A stretch of DNA of 64,000 bases from Malachius bipustulatus (GCA_910589415.1 OU342634.1:26657144-26721143), one strand, 5' to 3'; shown: positions 1 through 12,150, counted from the first letter of the stretch. The notes: generated from the sequence alone by a model not told the origin. Program-made: numbers and translations.

Positions 1-186
1 TCTGAAATAAGAGAAAATTAAATTTAGACATAATAATAGTTTATTTGTGTATTGGATTATAACATCCAATTACTGGACAAAGCAACGCATGTTTATAAAA
101 AATTTAAAACAGAATAAAAAACACTACAAGCCAAGGGGGGTATTGGTATTTTGGGCGTGCATTGGCATAAATTTCTCATTAATCTC

Positions 187-1020
187 CCGAAAAATGAAAA
201 GGGTAAAATCTCCCACCCTTCTATCCTGATTGATTAACACACCTGCATCTAGAACATGCTAATTAGCTTAATTACCTACGAATCATCCATTAACACCTAT
301 GGATTGTTATTTTTTGGACATACGTATAAAAGTGAAAAGTCGTTTGAAGAGAGAAAAAAATTAAACGGCTCCTTGCAAGGAATAAAATGTTGCTAGTATG
401 ACATCGGACGATAGTTGGGCCGAAATGATACAGCCATCGGCATCTCAGTGATCGAAATATTTATGTCTATCCAATTTATGCCGTTTTGCACCCTCCTGTC
501 TTGTTAACTCCATCAATCAGAAAATTAGCCCTTATCTTTAGTCCCGATCAATGAAAAGGGTTGACATCTCCCACCCCTTAATCCTGCTTGATTGACCCAC
601 CTGCATCTAGAACATGATAATGAGCTCAATAATACACAAACAATACATAAACACCTGTGGATTGTTGTTTTTTGGAAAAAGTCGGCCGCTTGTAAGTTCG
701 TCCACTTGCAGAAAATAAAAATGATTTTAACACACCAACACAGTGTGAGAACTCGGTTCATCGGCCAACTCACAGCACCGGTAGGCTATAATGCTACGAA
801 GCTTTTCAATTAAAAAAAGTTCCAAGTCCGGGACGTTGCAACGCAAGAAATATAATTTATCAATCCATCAACAATGTCGGTCGTGAAGAAATCAGCATTT
901 GATCGTCGCACTTTCTCCAGTGTTGCTAGTTGACATAAAATAATCATTTATGCATTTTTATCACCCTCCTGTCTTATTAATTTCACCAATCAGAAAATTA
1001 GCATCTGTCTTTAGTTCTTG
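187..1020. repeat. Two diverged tandem copies of a ~360-470 bp unit
   Basis: The stretch from about 194 (ATGAAAAGGG, then CTCCCACCC and CCTGCATCTAGAACATG) recurs at about 551 with substitutions and small indels. The later part of the unit (CACCCTCCTGTCTT, then AATCAGAAAATTAGC) appears at about 489 and again at about 963. The order is conserved, so this is a head-to-tail duplication with different spacing in the two copies. No coding potential or transposon termini were recognised. It may be a satellite-like or decayed dispersed repeat. Confidence 0.6.
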
Positions 1021-1067
1021 TAGTCCACCTACTCATATCCCCACATGCTCACATACCCACCTCCGAT

Positions 1068-1136
1068 CTACCTAACTACCTACCCACTTACCCACCTAAA
1101 TAGTACATGGGTAGCTGGGTAGATGGATAGGTAGGG
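1068..1136. repeat. Inverted (TACC)n / (GGTA)n simple repeat
   Basis: A run of CTACCTAACTACC and TACCCACTTACCCACC is followed, after a short AT spacer, by its approximate reverse complement GGGTAGCTGGGTAGATGG and GGTAGGG. The two halves could pair as a hairpin of about 28 bp per arm with mismatches. It is a microsatellite in inverted orientation with no gene content. Confidence 0.6.
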
Positions 1137-1226
1137 TATTTAAAAAATTACTGAATTATAGCTTCGCCTGTCATAGAAACTATCTCCTTGGATCCACTGA
1201 GATTTAAGGCACCGCGCTTGCGCGGC

Positions 1227-2120
1227 TTTTTTTTTTATTGAAAATGCACATGCACTGCAGGGAAATCCCTATGACGCTCTGGGAGCGGTGCACGAGCGGA
1301 GATATCGATTCACGTTGGCCTTGAATCTCTGTAGGTTGTATACTTCGGGAAACACGCCCTTTGGAATGCTATTCCAAAGTGATGCGGTTCTATACATAAA
1401 AGAAGTCTGAAATAGGGTGGTACGAGGTGAAACGAGCTGAAGCTGATACGGATGAGCGTCTGCGGCTCGGCGTGTATTTCGGCCCGGTCTTGATCTTGGT
1501 GGGGTCAAGCGGGCCACGTCTTTTGAACACTTTCCATTAAAATATCTGTAAAACACTCAGGTCAGCTACTCTTCTTCGATGTTCGAGAGTGTCTAAATTT
1601 TTCGTCAAATCTGGGTCCCCATTCAAGCGGATGGCTCATTTCTGAATAGAGTAATGTAGTCTCAGCGTTTAGGAGCTGAGCTCCAAATATGTGAGCAGTA
1701 CTCCAATGATGGTCGGATTTGAGCCTTGTATAAGAGGAGAAGCTGTTGTGGTGTATAAAATTTCTTCGTGCGGAAGAGTGTGTTCCAAGTTTTTGAGAAG
1801 CACTCTTCGCCAGACCTGCAACATAATCATGCCAAGACATGTTCGCTCCAAGGCTCACTCCAAGTAAACGCTGGGGAGATGACGCTGGGGTAAGAGAGTG
1901 TCCCGCCATCACCATATCTGGCTCCAAAACGTTGGTATTTTTGGAGAAGATGACTGCTTGGGTTTTTCCAGCATTAAATTGAACTTGGTTTCTATCGCCC
2001 CAAGTTAGAATGTCTTGCAAGTCATTGTTAAGTATGTTTGTTTAAGTATGCTAGTGTGTTTGGATACGTCATCTTGGAGAGATGTATGCGTAACACAGTA
2101 GAAGTGTTTCCAATATTTAT
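1227..2120 (-). pseudogene. 3' part of a LINE ORF2 (reverse transcriptase C-terminus), degenerate
   Basis: Reading leftwards, the fragment shows the segment after the RT catalytic box: NNDLQDILTWGDRNQVQF, NAGKTQAVIF, then LGVSLGANMSWHDYV and AKSASQKLG. A stop or frameshift near 1560 is followed by a second open stretch with MFYRYFNGKCSKDVARL, SFMYRTASLWNSIPKGVF and NLQRFKANVNRYL, the usual C-terminal end of many non-LTR retrotransposons. The 3' end at about 1227-1239 gives AATAAA running into A residues on the minus strand, so the LINE tail is present. The 5' side stops at the foldback element starting at 2121 and does not resume after it. It is a dead, 5'-truncated copy. Frames differ between the two halves, so no functional enzyme is encoded. 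The clade (Jockey/CR1-like) is inferred, not proven. Confidence 0.8.
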
Positions 2121-3672
2121 ACAGGGTGAGTTTTTTTCAATGTTTAGTACAGGGATCTCGTAAACTACTGCAGTTAGAGGAACGGTTAAATGGGGAAAGA
2201 AGTGCAGTTTTATGAGCTTAATTCGAAACAGCTTTTGTTTTTTTGAAAATCTCCATGGCTTCCTAGATATTTAACATAAAGTAAATTCCGCGGATTTCTT
2301 TACCCCGAGATAGCAGTCTTATTATTGGGATTAGAGAAAAATCGTAAAGGAAAACCTTTTAGACGATTTCATAGACAATAAAACGGCGTTACAATTTTTT
2401 TTATTTGCTGTGTCATTTTCGAGCTATGACGTAAACTTGTGTTTTTTTAAATGTAAGTCATAGTTGGCTATGACATCATTCGATTTGTCTTTTTTTTCTA
2501 AATACAACGATATAAAACCCGATATCGTTTTTTCGGGAAATAAAAAAGTTAGGACGGTTTTTAATTTTATTTCCTCAAATACGTGGTATAGGCGCTGAAT
2601 TTAATAGTTAATTTTGAATTGAAAATCTTATATGAATTATAATAGTTCAACGAGATAGCTAGTTTTCGAGAACTTAAAAAAAATATTAATTTTAATTCTA
2701 ATCTTTCAAAAATCTTGTAACAATACCTACCTACGCTGTAGAACTTTAGACTAAATATTCATATCAAAATGTGACGGTTGCTTAGCAACCAGTAACAGAA
2801 ACAGTGAAACTATAAAATTTGACAGTTAGTTAGTTAGCTTATAATTTCCATTGAACTTTAAGTATGAAGTCATGCAGGTTTTGCAGAAGATCTTAAATCG
2901 TGTAACCTGCAAGGTGAATTACTAGTATGGAGTTTTCCAACCAAGAGAAGCGTGATATGATAGAATGTTATATTCAGTGTCAAAAGAATGCTGTGAATTT
3001 TCGCAGATATTTTAATCGTCGTTAACCTTTTATATATTCAAATGTTTCATAATATTTTCTAGAGTTAGGTACTAGATGGCTATTAGAAAATTTGTAGTTA
3101 ATTAAGTATAATTGTTTGCATAGAGGATTACAAATTATTCTGCAAAATTATCTACGTATAATTTCAAATTCAACTGAGGTCTATCAGTTATGCTTACATG
3201 GCCGCCTAGTTAAGTTGAAGAAATAAAATTAAAAACCGTCCTAACTTTTTTATTTCCCGAAAAAACGATATCGAGTTTTATATCGTTGTATTTAGAAAAA
3301 AAAGACAAATCGAATGATGTCATAGCCAACTATGACTTACATTTAAAAAAACACAAGTTTACGTCATAGCTCGAAAATGACACAGCAAATAAAAAAAATT
3401 CTAACGCCGTTTTATTGTCTATGAAATCGTCTAAAAGGTTTTCCTTTACGATTTTTCTCTAATCCCAATAATAAGACTGCTATCTCGGGGTAAAGAAATC
3501 CGCGGAATTTACTTTATGTTAAATATCTAGGAAGCCATGGAGATTTTCAAAAAAACAAAAGCTGTGTCGAATTAAGCTCGTAAAACTGCACTTCTTTCCC
3601 CATTTAACCGTTCCTCTAACTGCAGTAGTTTACGAGATCCCTGTACTAAACATTGAAAAAAACTCACCCTGT
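2121..3672. mobile_element. Foldback element A, ACAGGGTGAG termini, ~455-bp inverted arms
   Basis: The left arm (2121 to about 2575) and right arm (about 3219 to 3672) are reverse complements with only scattered differences; both contain AGTTAGGACGGTTTTT next to the loop and ACAGGGTGAG at the outer end. The loop of about 640 bp is not palindromic and carries a small HTH-like ORF. The termini fit a widespread insect class of palindromic elements starting ACAGGG. The transposase family is not shown directly; the loop ORF gives a hint. The left flank reads TTTA-TACAGGG and the right CCCTGTA-GAAA, so a clean TA duplication is not preserved. Confidence 0.85.
2927..3025 (+). CDS. 32-residue HTH-like ORF in the loop of foldback A
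   Basis: An ATG-initiated ORF of 32 codons reads MEFSNQEKRDMIECYIQ followed by QKNAVNFRRYFNRR and a TAA stop. The pattern (FSNxExxDMI, then a K/N-rich turn, then a basic RxYxxRR end) resembles the N-terminal helix-turn-helix region, DUF4817, found at the start of many insect mariner/IS630-type transposase-like proteins. If correct, this is the truncated start of the transposase gene that mobilised this family, stranded in a non-autonomous derivative. The assignment is from pattern memory only. The ORF is far too short to be an active transposase and could be chance in 64 kb of DNA. Confidence 0.45.
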   Translation: MEFSNQEKRDMIECYIQCQKNAVNFRRYFNRR

Positions 3673-5073
3673 AGAAAATGATTCAAAAAGGATAATTTTT
3701 AAGCCTTCTTATCTAAGGAATTAATAATTGTTTTTCAATAGTATAGTTTCCCAGCTGAGCGAGATAGTAAGTATTTAAAGGCATTATTTTTGCGGCATCT
3801 TCAAATTCGGGTCTCAGAAAATATACAAGAGAGCGTTCAGAGAGCGTATTGTATCACAGGATTCAATCAGTCTACATTCTCACCCTGTTCTCGTAGTGTA
3901 TCTTAACCGGAATTTATATTCATTCCCGTTGACGTGATCGCTGCTTTTTATCTTGCAAATTATCGACTAAAATTTACATTGCACGAAACATTAGTGCACT
4001 GGCTTAATAATCTTATTTTTTATGTAAATTTCCAACGTTAGTGAGAGATTTACATACGAGGCACGGTTTCGGCATCGTTATAGATAGAGCCCTTAGTGAG
4101 ACTTGAATGATGTGACAAACAATGTCTGGAATATAAAGTCAAATTCTTGTAAGGTACTTAAAGTCGTACACAATGATGAAGTATGAAGACTAGTTGTTTC
4201 AGTATTACACAATATTTCTCTATTTCAGTCCAATTTGTCCATGAAAAATCGTCAACTAAGCTACTGCAACCCAGGATGTTACAAATGACGTACACGAACT
4301 GAAATCTTATAACTTACTTGATTAATAATATCTAAACTGAAGTAATTGTTTACAATAATAATTTTATTCTTATAAGTACCAAGGGGTCAATGTCGCTTAA
4401 GCGTACAAATGAAGAAAAATCGATAAAATATGAGCTCGCGGCTTAAAGTTTTAATAAGAAAGTCTATTGCAATAATTAAATTAAAGGAACCAAAATTAAT
4501 CTCAAATTACGTTCTTAAAATTCCAAACGAACGACGATGATAACGTAGCATTGTATTTTAAAACCTTTGAGTATTTTATGAGTAAAAATATCGCATCATT
4601 AAAGTCAGATTTCTTGAATTACAGCTTTATTCCTTATCCCAGAGGAATTTAATTTCAAAGTACTCTTGCATGAAATATGAAAAGAATAATACAGAAAATC
4701 TGCAGAGTCCCCTTTTAGTGCAAATCACTGTAATAATTTGATTTGTGAACTGAGAGGACTCGTTCCTATCCATTTAACGATGGCTTCCCAAGGATACTAA
4801 CTTTATCAGCTTCCCTCAAACGATTCAGAAACACTAATGCTGAGACTAAAATTATACTTATGCCATAAAAAAATGTTCAGGCAAATGGAACATTTTATTA
4901 AATATAATTTATTGAAAATGTCAAGAAAAAGTGGGACAAGTTACCAGGTGTTCATTTAGTAACACTTCCTCAGTTGGCCGTGGAAATTGTGTGTCGAATA
5001 TATAAGATACTGAATAATAGTAGAGTTAGTAAATCGTCTATTCGACTTTCTATGAAAACTGTTATTCGATTAT
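3673..5073. other. No recognised feature
   Basis: AT-rich sequence of about 1.4 kb between foldback elements A and B. No long ORF, splice-like signals, tandem repeat or transposon terminus was recognised on either strand. Confidence 0.5.
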
Positions 5074-5947
5074 ACAGGGTTAGAACTATTTAAAGGGCCA
5101 CTACAGGGATATCCTAAACCATTGAAGTTACGAGGTCGGTTAAATTAGAGAAAAGTTGCGCTATTTTGTGGCCATCTCGAATCTGTCAAAACATGCAAGA
5201 TGTCTGTGACCGTTCCTGAAATATCCTGAAAAAACTGAAAAATCCAGAAATCTTATTTTTGTCATATCTTTCTTACAATTGGGAATTAATAAATAATTTT
5301 TCGTTAGGCTCACATAAGTCGTTATGAGCTATTAATCTGACGTTTCAAAAAGTTTGAAAGGCCACTAGATACCAGAGTTTTAATAGTCAACTGTCGGTTT
5401 TCTTATGGCCGCCATATTATTTTTTTATGTCGTTCGATAAAAATAATGGAAACCGAAAACTAATAAACTTCAAAAAAAAAATAATGGAAATTTTTTCTTC
5501 TTCTTTTTTCAAAGAAAAACAGAAAATTTTTGGCTGAAATTGATCAATATGAAGTCATACTGCCTGCCTTATAGTTTGTTAGTTTCTCTATGATATTCGG
5601 TCTAAAAAATTGTCTTTTTTTAGAAAAAAAAAACAAGAACAAAAATTTTTTTGAACTATTTTTGAAGTTTATTAATTTTTGTTTTCCATTATTTTTTTCT
5701 TATCGAACGACATAAAAAAATATGGCGGCCATAAGAAAACCGAAAGTTGACTATGAAAACTCTGGGATCTAGTCGGCTTTGAATTTTTTTTGAAACGTCA
5801 TATTAATAGCTCATAACGACTTATGTAAACCTACGAAAAATCATTTATTAACTTCCAATTGTAAGAAAGATATGGCAAAAATAAGATTTCTGGATTTTTT
5901 AACCGACCTCCTATCTTCAATGGCCTTTTAAATAGTTCTAACCCTGT
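5074..5947. mobile_element. Foldback element B, ACAGGGTTAG termini, ~430-bp arms
   Basis: ACAGGGTTAGAACTATTTAA at the left is matched by its reverse complement at the right end, and the two halves pair across nearly the whole element with a loop of only about 100 bp (about 5520-5610). The arms include GGCGGCCATA and a duplicated ATAACGACTTATG region. The flanks read ...GATTA-TACAGGG and CCCTGTA-TACTC, which fits a TA target duplication. No coding sequence is present; it is non-autonomous. The arms differ at many positions, so it is older than the palindrome at 32.6 kb. Confidence 0.85.
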
Positions 5948-6302
5948 ATACTCAAATAATCGGCATGTAACCCTAAATCCTTCAGTAGATATGCGACAAA
6001 TAGTCCAAAACTGTGTTTCCGAACAAGCGTTGTCGCTACTCCGTTACTCAGTTAGCCCATCTCTAGCTCCTAACCCGGGTGTATGATTAGCTAACGCGCC
6101 CGGTTACAGAAAGTGATGTTTACATATTATTGTCAATGTCAATGGTCAAGGACTTTCAACTTTATGATAGGGTTCCTTAACATTTTGTTTTATTTTTTTG
6201 TTCAAAAAAACGGTACCATTCCATCCAATCGGCTATTTATGAATAACCAACCGATTAAAAAGGTTGAATTAAAAACCGATAAAAAAAACACGATTGGGCA
6301 AT

Positions 6303-6758
6303 GTCAACAAAATTACGCCTGCTGAGATGTTACGTATTTCCAAATCTGCTTTACGGAGCTAAGTCTGGGATGCTGGCAGAGGCCTCGTACAAAAGGTTGG
6401 AGGCCTTCGAAATGTGGTTATACAGGCGTATTTTGAGGATTACCTGGACAGAACACAATACATAACGAACCAAAATGTTCTAGATAAGAAAAGGAAATTC
6501 TAAAAACGGTAAAAGCTCGGAAACTTAAATGTCTGGGACATATAATGAGAAACCCCAATCGATACAAACTTTTACAACTTAATTCTACAAGGCAAAATAT
6601 TGGGAAAGAAAGGACCAGGAAGAAGGAGGATACAGTGGCTCAAAAACCTGCAAAACTGGTTCAACCTGACTACGATTGGACTATTCGGGGTTGCCATAAA
6701 CAAAGTGCAAAGTGCCTTGATGATCGTTAAGGGGATATGCACTAAAAGAAGAAGAAGA
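6303..6758 (+). pseudogene. 3' end of a LINE 'endonuclease-reverse transcriptase' ORF
   Basis: The first frame reads RLLRCYVFPNLLYGAK, then SYKRLEAFEMWLYRRILRI and TWTEH. After stops and frame changes it continues with ILKTVKARKLKCLGHIMRN and PNRYKLLQL, then GPGRRRIQWLKNL, NWFNLTTIGLF and INKVQSALMIV. This order is typical of the C-terminus of an insect LINE family. The copy ends in a (AAG)n-type tail at 6743-6758 (AAAAGAAGAAGAAG). At least two frameshifts and several stops show it is dead. The 5' part of the element is missing. Confidence 0.8.
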
Positions 6759-8322
6759 GTTTTTTGGTTGAATTAATTTGGTTGATTTTATAAAATCGAA
6801 AAATGCGACTTACATATTAGAGCCGTTTGGGCCACAACTTTTATTGTTGAAAGTTATTTTCGTAATAGAACTAACTTGATGAAATTTGGATGTTGATAAC
6901 TGTTTTCAAAAAATGTTGTGGCTAGGTGGCCCCACCGGAATAAAACAAATTAATGAATATATTACAAATCTTCGTACGGCAGAGGAAATATCGGAAAGTT
7001 AGTTAACTGGAAAAGTGACAAAGTAGAAATTCTCCATATTTTTTGTTCTTCATCAAACTGATTGGGCTGGCTGGTGTTTATTTTTGGACCTGCTTGGTTA
7101 GGAAAGGGGTTAAATTTGTTCTTATCGAGTGATACAGTGGTGAATGTATCTTTACTGCGAGACATTCCTGGTTGGTAAAATTTTTGTCAATAGTTTTCCC
7201 TAATAGCATGGTTTAAAATATCATACTTATAAGTTAATTCCCAAAATTACAAAACATAGATATGTAGTGAAGGAGCCTTGTGACGGTCTACTTATCAGTC
7301 GTAATTGACCTTTAATGTGGCTAGGCTGATTCTACAAGCTTAAATGTGATTTTGTTATTCATTTACATCAATGACTCGATTTTTGTGAAAGTTATTAATG
7401 AAGTCAAGAGGAGAAAGTTCATTGAGATAAACGTTATATTAGAACTGTTTAAAATTTATAAAAATGTCGATAAAGTGAGTTGTCGTAAACTAATAGGAGT
7501 AATGTTGCAGGATCGCCATGTGGTTAACTATGAGTGAGTTTTCAGGATCGCCATTTGATTGATAAGGAGGATGTGCAGGACAATTTAAGTTGATTGGGTT
7601 TTGACTGGTTTATTGGTTAACACTTACACACTACATAACGACGGTTGTTTAAGACTAGTAATTCTTACATAACTAATAATCTATAATAATTGATAATAAT
7701 TGATAATCCTCTATATTCGTTCCTCGGATGGATTGTCTGTCCATTATATATGGGTGGGTCAATGCCAACGGCATTGCTTACCCTTATTCAGCATTTCTTG
7801 TAAGGTTGAGTTAGAGTCTTGTTGTTAAACATATTATTTATGTGTGTCAGTATAATATTACAAATACTACTTGTTTTGATAACAAGATAGTTAATTAATT
7901 GACTTTAAAATATTTACTTATTGCAAGTAAGATTTACTCGCTAATAATCTTAATTGGTCCATGACACATCCATCACAGAGTGTCTGTTTTATTAACCTTC
8001 TTGAATGTTTTGACAACTGTAATAATGATTATAATGCTGTCAGTCAGTTGTAAAACTGGGTTGTGTTAAGACAAACCTATTTGCTGTCAGGGCCTACTCC
8101 AAACGATTATTTTTCGAACAAATTAATGATTTTTAATGGCGGAAAATTTGTCTGTATTAAGTGTAAATTGTTTTTCACTGAAAATGTGTTTTTAGCCTCC
8201 AGCTAAACTTAACACATTTGGCTTTCATGTTGGTCGGTTAGGAAGACGTATTTGTCATCTATGTGCTCTGGAATAACGCTCGGATTTCAATTGCTACAGC
8301 AGTTTTTCTGGCTATCAGCTGC
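6759..8322. other. Mostly unassigned; short unrecognised ORFs
   Basis: Contains a minus-strand ORF at 6962-7165 (67 aa, starting MSRSKDTFTTVSLDKNKF) and a plus-strand ORF at 7346-7537 (63 aa). Neither matches a family I know and both are within chance length for this base composition. An imperfect inverted pair (GGGCCACAACTTTT near 6830; ATGTTGTGGCTAGGTGGCC near 6913) may be the relic of a small palindromic element. Confidence 0.4.
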
Positions 8323-8415
8323 ACACCGATGGCTTAACACCGACGGCTCGATACCGACAGCTCGACAACGGCTCGAAACCGACGGCTCGACATCAACGGC
8401 TCACACAGACGGCTT
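8323..8415 (+). repeat. Minisatellite, ~15-bp unit (ACCGACGGCTCGAC)
   Basis: About six to seven imperfect copies of a roughly 15-bp unit, ACCGAYGGCTCGACA, in direct orientation, notably GC-richer than the surroundings. It lies inside an 82-codon open frame (8252-8500) whose openness is probably a by-product of the repeat. No function is evident. Confidence 0.7.
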
Positions 8416-9212
8416 GAGGTTTGGTACGATTGTTTATCAAGATCACCCGACCAAATGTATAACGCATTACAATACATGTAATATTTGTAATTTGCCTTAA
8501 GAGTCGTCCTTGAGAGTTATTGATTTATTTATTAATATTCGATTCCTTTATAATTAATTCATTATTTTAAAAGTTATCGGTAGTATTTAAATTTAAAATA
8601 AAATTTTCAGTTGCTCTTAAAATTTATATTTATAAATAGCAGTAAAAAGAGTCGCATTTCATAAGTTCAGTTCAAGTAATTTGAAAGTTTCCAAGTCAAG
8701 ATTCACCAAAACTTCTACAAACGCACCAAAAATAAATTATTCATGAAATCAACAAAGTTTTATACGGGAGTTTGTAGAACGAGTGAACTGGCCGTGGAAA
8801 AAATATATTTCCCCATTAGGGCTTGTACAAGTTACTTAGGCATTCCCTTAGGCATAGAAACACTAATTCTCTATCTAGGGCAGTTTGATCCCTTATGGGC
8901 TTCTTGATACCTCATTATGAAGGTTATAAACAAGACCTCTAAATAGGAGCATTTAATATTCATCGCTCGCTTCTCGTTGCAACTTTCATAACTAACTGAA
9001 TTTCTACTGAGAGTTACAAAACATTAAATTGTCTTTCATGTAACATTTACGAGTCTGTCAACTTAATAATCATTATCTTTCAGCTCAAATCGCCTTAAGG
9101 AATTTTTTGTTACAAAATTTTAATAAGTAAAAAGGAATAGGGACCCCAAATTTACTGATGAATTTTTTTTTTCAAAAATTATGCCGTAAACACAATGTAG
9201 TAGATAATCGGC
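8416..9212. other. No recognised feature
   Basis: AT-rich, no plausible coding region, repeat array or element ends seen. Confidence 0.5.
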
Positions 9213-9237
9213 GTCAGGACTGTCAGCAGTCCTGACC

Positions 9238-9298
<61 letters not shown>
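9213..9298. repeat. Perfect 10-bp hairpin followed by a 59-nt poly(T)
   Basis: GTCAGGACTG, loop TCAG, CAGTCCTGAC (9213-9236) is an exact stem-loop. After CGA a run of 59 uninterrupted T residues follows (9240-9298). On the minus strand this is a poly(A) run followed by the hairpin. Short inverted matches flank it (GCCGTAAA near 9183; TTTACGGAA near 9308), so it may be inside a small palindromic element or be the poly(A) end of a retroposed sequence whose body is not recognisable. Confidence 0.65.
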
Positions 9299-9299
<1 letters not shown>

Positions 9300-11204
9300 G
9301 GCCGATTTTACGGAAAAAATTTTTACTTTGGAAAAACTATCGGAATTAGTCTAACGCATAACGTCTAGTTCTTCGAGGGAGATTACGCCTATTACCTCTG
9401 CAAGGGGTGGAAAACACATTTTTTTGCAAGAAAATAATGTTTGCATGTTTGGAGAAGATGATTTTTATTAAGAATCCGGATCGAGAGCGAGGTTTCGAGT
9501 ATTTACAATCCTTTAATGGAAAAATGATTCGCTAGAGAAAAAAGCCTCAATGATTATGTTAGTTTTAAAAATTAATCACCCTCTGGGGGCTGTAAGAATC
9601 CTTGGGAGGCTGTTACTGTTGAGAGTTCTATGAAGTTGATAAATAAAGTACTTAGGTACTATCTATTAATAAATATTTCTATAAATCTTCAGAGTACTTT
9701 ATTTAAATAAAAGTCTCCAAACTTCTGTATCTGAGATGTATCTGTATCTACTTACTGACATCAATAATTCCAAATAAACATTGTATCTAAATGAGTTAAT
9801 TCAAAACTAATCAACAGATAATCCAACTACTCTGATTAATTTCCAACAGTTACTAATATGGATGCATCACCTTTTTAAAAAATTACTTTCTCAAAAATAT
9901 GCTACGAGATGTGTGTAAATTTCTATAACGAACGGGCTATGGGCATGAATCACGCTATATTTATGTATATAGTATGTATAGAGAGGGAATTGAAAAATAT
10001 AACTTTTTATAATAAAGAGCGCGTTTTCATAATAACAGTGCTAATTAGAAACCCTTTTCAGTATTTTAAAATAATTCTATGGAAACGTAAACAAGCAATA
10101 TCAAAGCAAACAAACAATTCACCCTTTCCATAATGTAACGAGAATATACACCTACTGCTGAAAAAACATTTATTATTCATAATGCAGTTTCAATAAATAC
10201 GTACTCAAATTATACTCTCCGAGAAGACTACACCAGTATACTCTTGTGCCTAGATAGGAATGAATTATACATGCAGTAGATAGTTTTTTCTTCGGTTTTT
10301 CCATTAGGATTTTTTTGTTTTTCTAGCTAAGAACCTTCCAGGTCTCATCTCAAATACAATAAGAAAAACTCAAGCACCTCAAAAATGAAATTTCCGAATT
10401 TTAGTAACAAAATTTAAGTCATATTTTCTAATAATTATAAAAGGATTACACAATATTATAATATATTGAGCTTTATTATGACACTGTCGATGAATCATCA
10501 TACTTACTGAGGCTTCTGAAATGACTGAAGTTGACTCTACCTGTCCGGGTGTAGCTAACGAAAACCGATTGCGGCGCATCCTGCCTCATTCCCATTTTTT
10601 TATATCCTGAGCTCTAATAAGTGGTTGTATTGTTTATATAATTTTACAGCTAGCAACAGTCAAAGATGATATTATTAAGGAATGAATATAAAAAATAGTT
10701 TGATACAACATATTTAAAACGGCTCATAAAATATAAAAGGTGTAGTACCAATAAAACTTCCTAGATCAATAAATAATAATGCTACGATAAGATAGATGGA
10801 ACGATATCGGTATGAAAACTTCCACCACGTTCCCAATTAATTACCAGTCTGAAGGTTTCCAATTTCCTCGATTTTCTAAGATATCCCTCGCACAATAGAC
10901 GATTAATGTTTTGCTGTAAATTGAAGTGTTAAGAACAAGAGCCCCCCAATATATACGATACGGTAAAGTGTCTTTTATTAGATAATTAAAATTGATTGTT
11001 GAACCGAAATTAACATGGGTGGCAATTATGATTACCAGCGTTAGTTTAAATATTACGACAGTTAATTATTATCCCTACAGTAGAAGTGACAATTTTAACG
11101 CTTCGAGGACCTTTCAACAGAATCATTTGACCAGGAAACGGATTAGAAATTACTTTTTAATTGAACAAATAAACTTTTTCTAATACTTGTTTTACTATAA
11201 TTAT
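9299..11204. other. No recognised feature
   Basis: About 1.9 kb of AT-rich sequence. ORFs at 9909-10133 (+), 10379-10579 (-) and 10992-11183 (+) are short and show no recognisable motif. Confidence 0.45.
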
Positions 11205-11390
11205 TACTGAAACGTTCTTACTCTTTATAATTTCAAATTAAAAGTCTTACAATAATTGTTTATGATTAGTGTTTTTTTAATCAGTCACAAGAACTATAAC
11301 AAATTAACAATAATTAGTTTTTCTTCTTTACATACACTACTCAATACAACTATTCTCTAATTTCACTTCACTTGTCACTTGAGAAAGGTT
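11205..11390 (-). repeat. Partial 3' LTR (R-U5 part) of an LTR retrotransposon
   Basis: The sequence (minus strand) from GACAAGTGAAGTGAAATTAG to GAGTAAGAACGTTTCAGT matches, with divergence, the inner part of the long terminal repeat at 12151-12514. It directly adjoins the truncated gag at its 5' side, so the pol region and the U3 of this LTR have been lost. It contains a species-specific AT-rich insertion relative to the other LTR. Confidence 0.6.
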
Positions 11391-12102
11391 TGCGAGGATC
11401 GTCGTTCTTTAAAATTCTGCGGAGAGTCTGAGTAGGCTTGGTGGACAATCCTGTTGACATCGGCTGTCTGTTCGTTTTTCGTACTCTGCTCATCAACTGA
11501 TTTTGGAAAATCTGCTCATATGATGATTGCCAAATCGAAGTTCTAACGCTGCACTTAATTGGTCATAATTCGACTGGATTTCCATCGGTAGTGTTTGCAG
11601 CATGTCCACAGATTGCCTCCAAAGAGAAAGAACAAGTGCTTTTCGCCGTCGTTCCACCCGTAAGCTTAGAAGGCTGCCTAAAATTATTGCTCTATCGTAC
11701 GCCGGTGGTTTCACATTTGAGCCAAAACTGTTCGCAGGTACGGCACACGAAAAATACTTCACCTCAGAACTTCTCGAAGAGATTCTTCTCGAAGTCGATG
11801 TTCACCTCCATTATAAGCAGTTTTGTTTCCACTTGATTTTTCACCAATTTTACCTCATCGCGAACAACACTGACTTCATCGCGACTGCTGTTTACTTCAT
11901 CAAGAGCACCATCAACTTCTTGTTTCACTATATGTTCACCCACATAATCGTTTCTTGCCTTTGTTGCTGAATAGCTTTTAGCAGTTTGTCTTTACTGTCT
12001 TTCTGTTGCTGGAGACGGTCTTCAAGCATCTTCATGATTCTTTAACATTTCCTCAGGCATTCTGTTACTTTCAGTGTCCTTTCCACTTCGCAAATTAACC
12101 AT
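11391..12102 (-). pseudogene. gag remnant of an LTR retrotransposon
   Basis: The reading starts at about 12102 with MVNLRSGKDTE, a common start of insect gypsy-like gag proteins. A lysine/aspartate-rich, coiled-coil-like stretch follows (VDGALDEVNSSRDEVSVVRD). Then VKPPAYDR, KALVLSLWRQSVDMLQTL, YDQLSAALELRFGNHHM and, in another frame, ADVNRIVHQAYSDSPQNF. These are the capsid-like helices of such gags. Stops after the N-terminal segment, a stop near 11763 and a frameshift near 11525 disable it. It ends against the partial 3' LTR; protease, RT and integrase are absent. Confidence 0.75.
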
Positions 12103-12150
12103 TAATTAATTATTCTTCTTGCTGGAATCCGTATCCCACTTCTGACATCA

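Noticed and set aside
1213..1236. GC-rich hairpin (CCGCGCTTGCGCGG) followed by T10, like an intrinsic terminator
   Set aside because: The sequence is eukaryotic; on the minus strand the A run and AATAAA are the 3' tail of the adjacent LINE, so a bacterial terminator makes no sense.
8252..8500. 82-codon ORF with repeated DGS/TA residues
   Set aside because: The frame is generated by the 15-bp minisatellite, whose unit length is a multiple of three.
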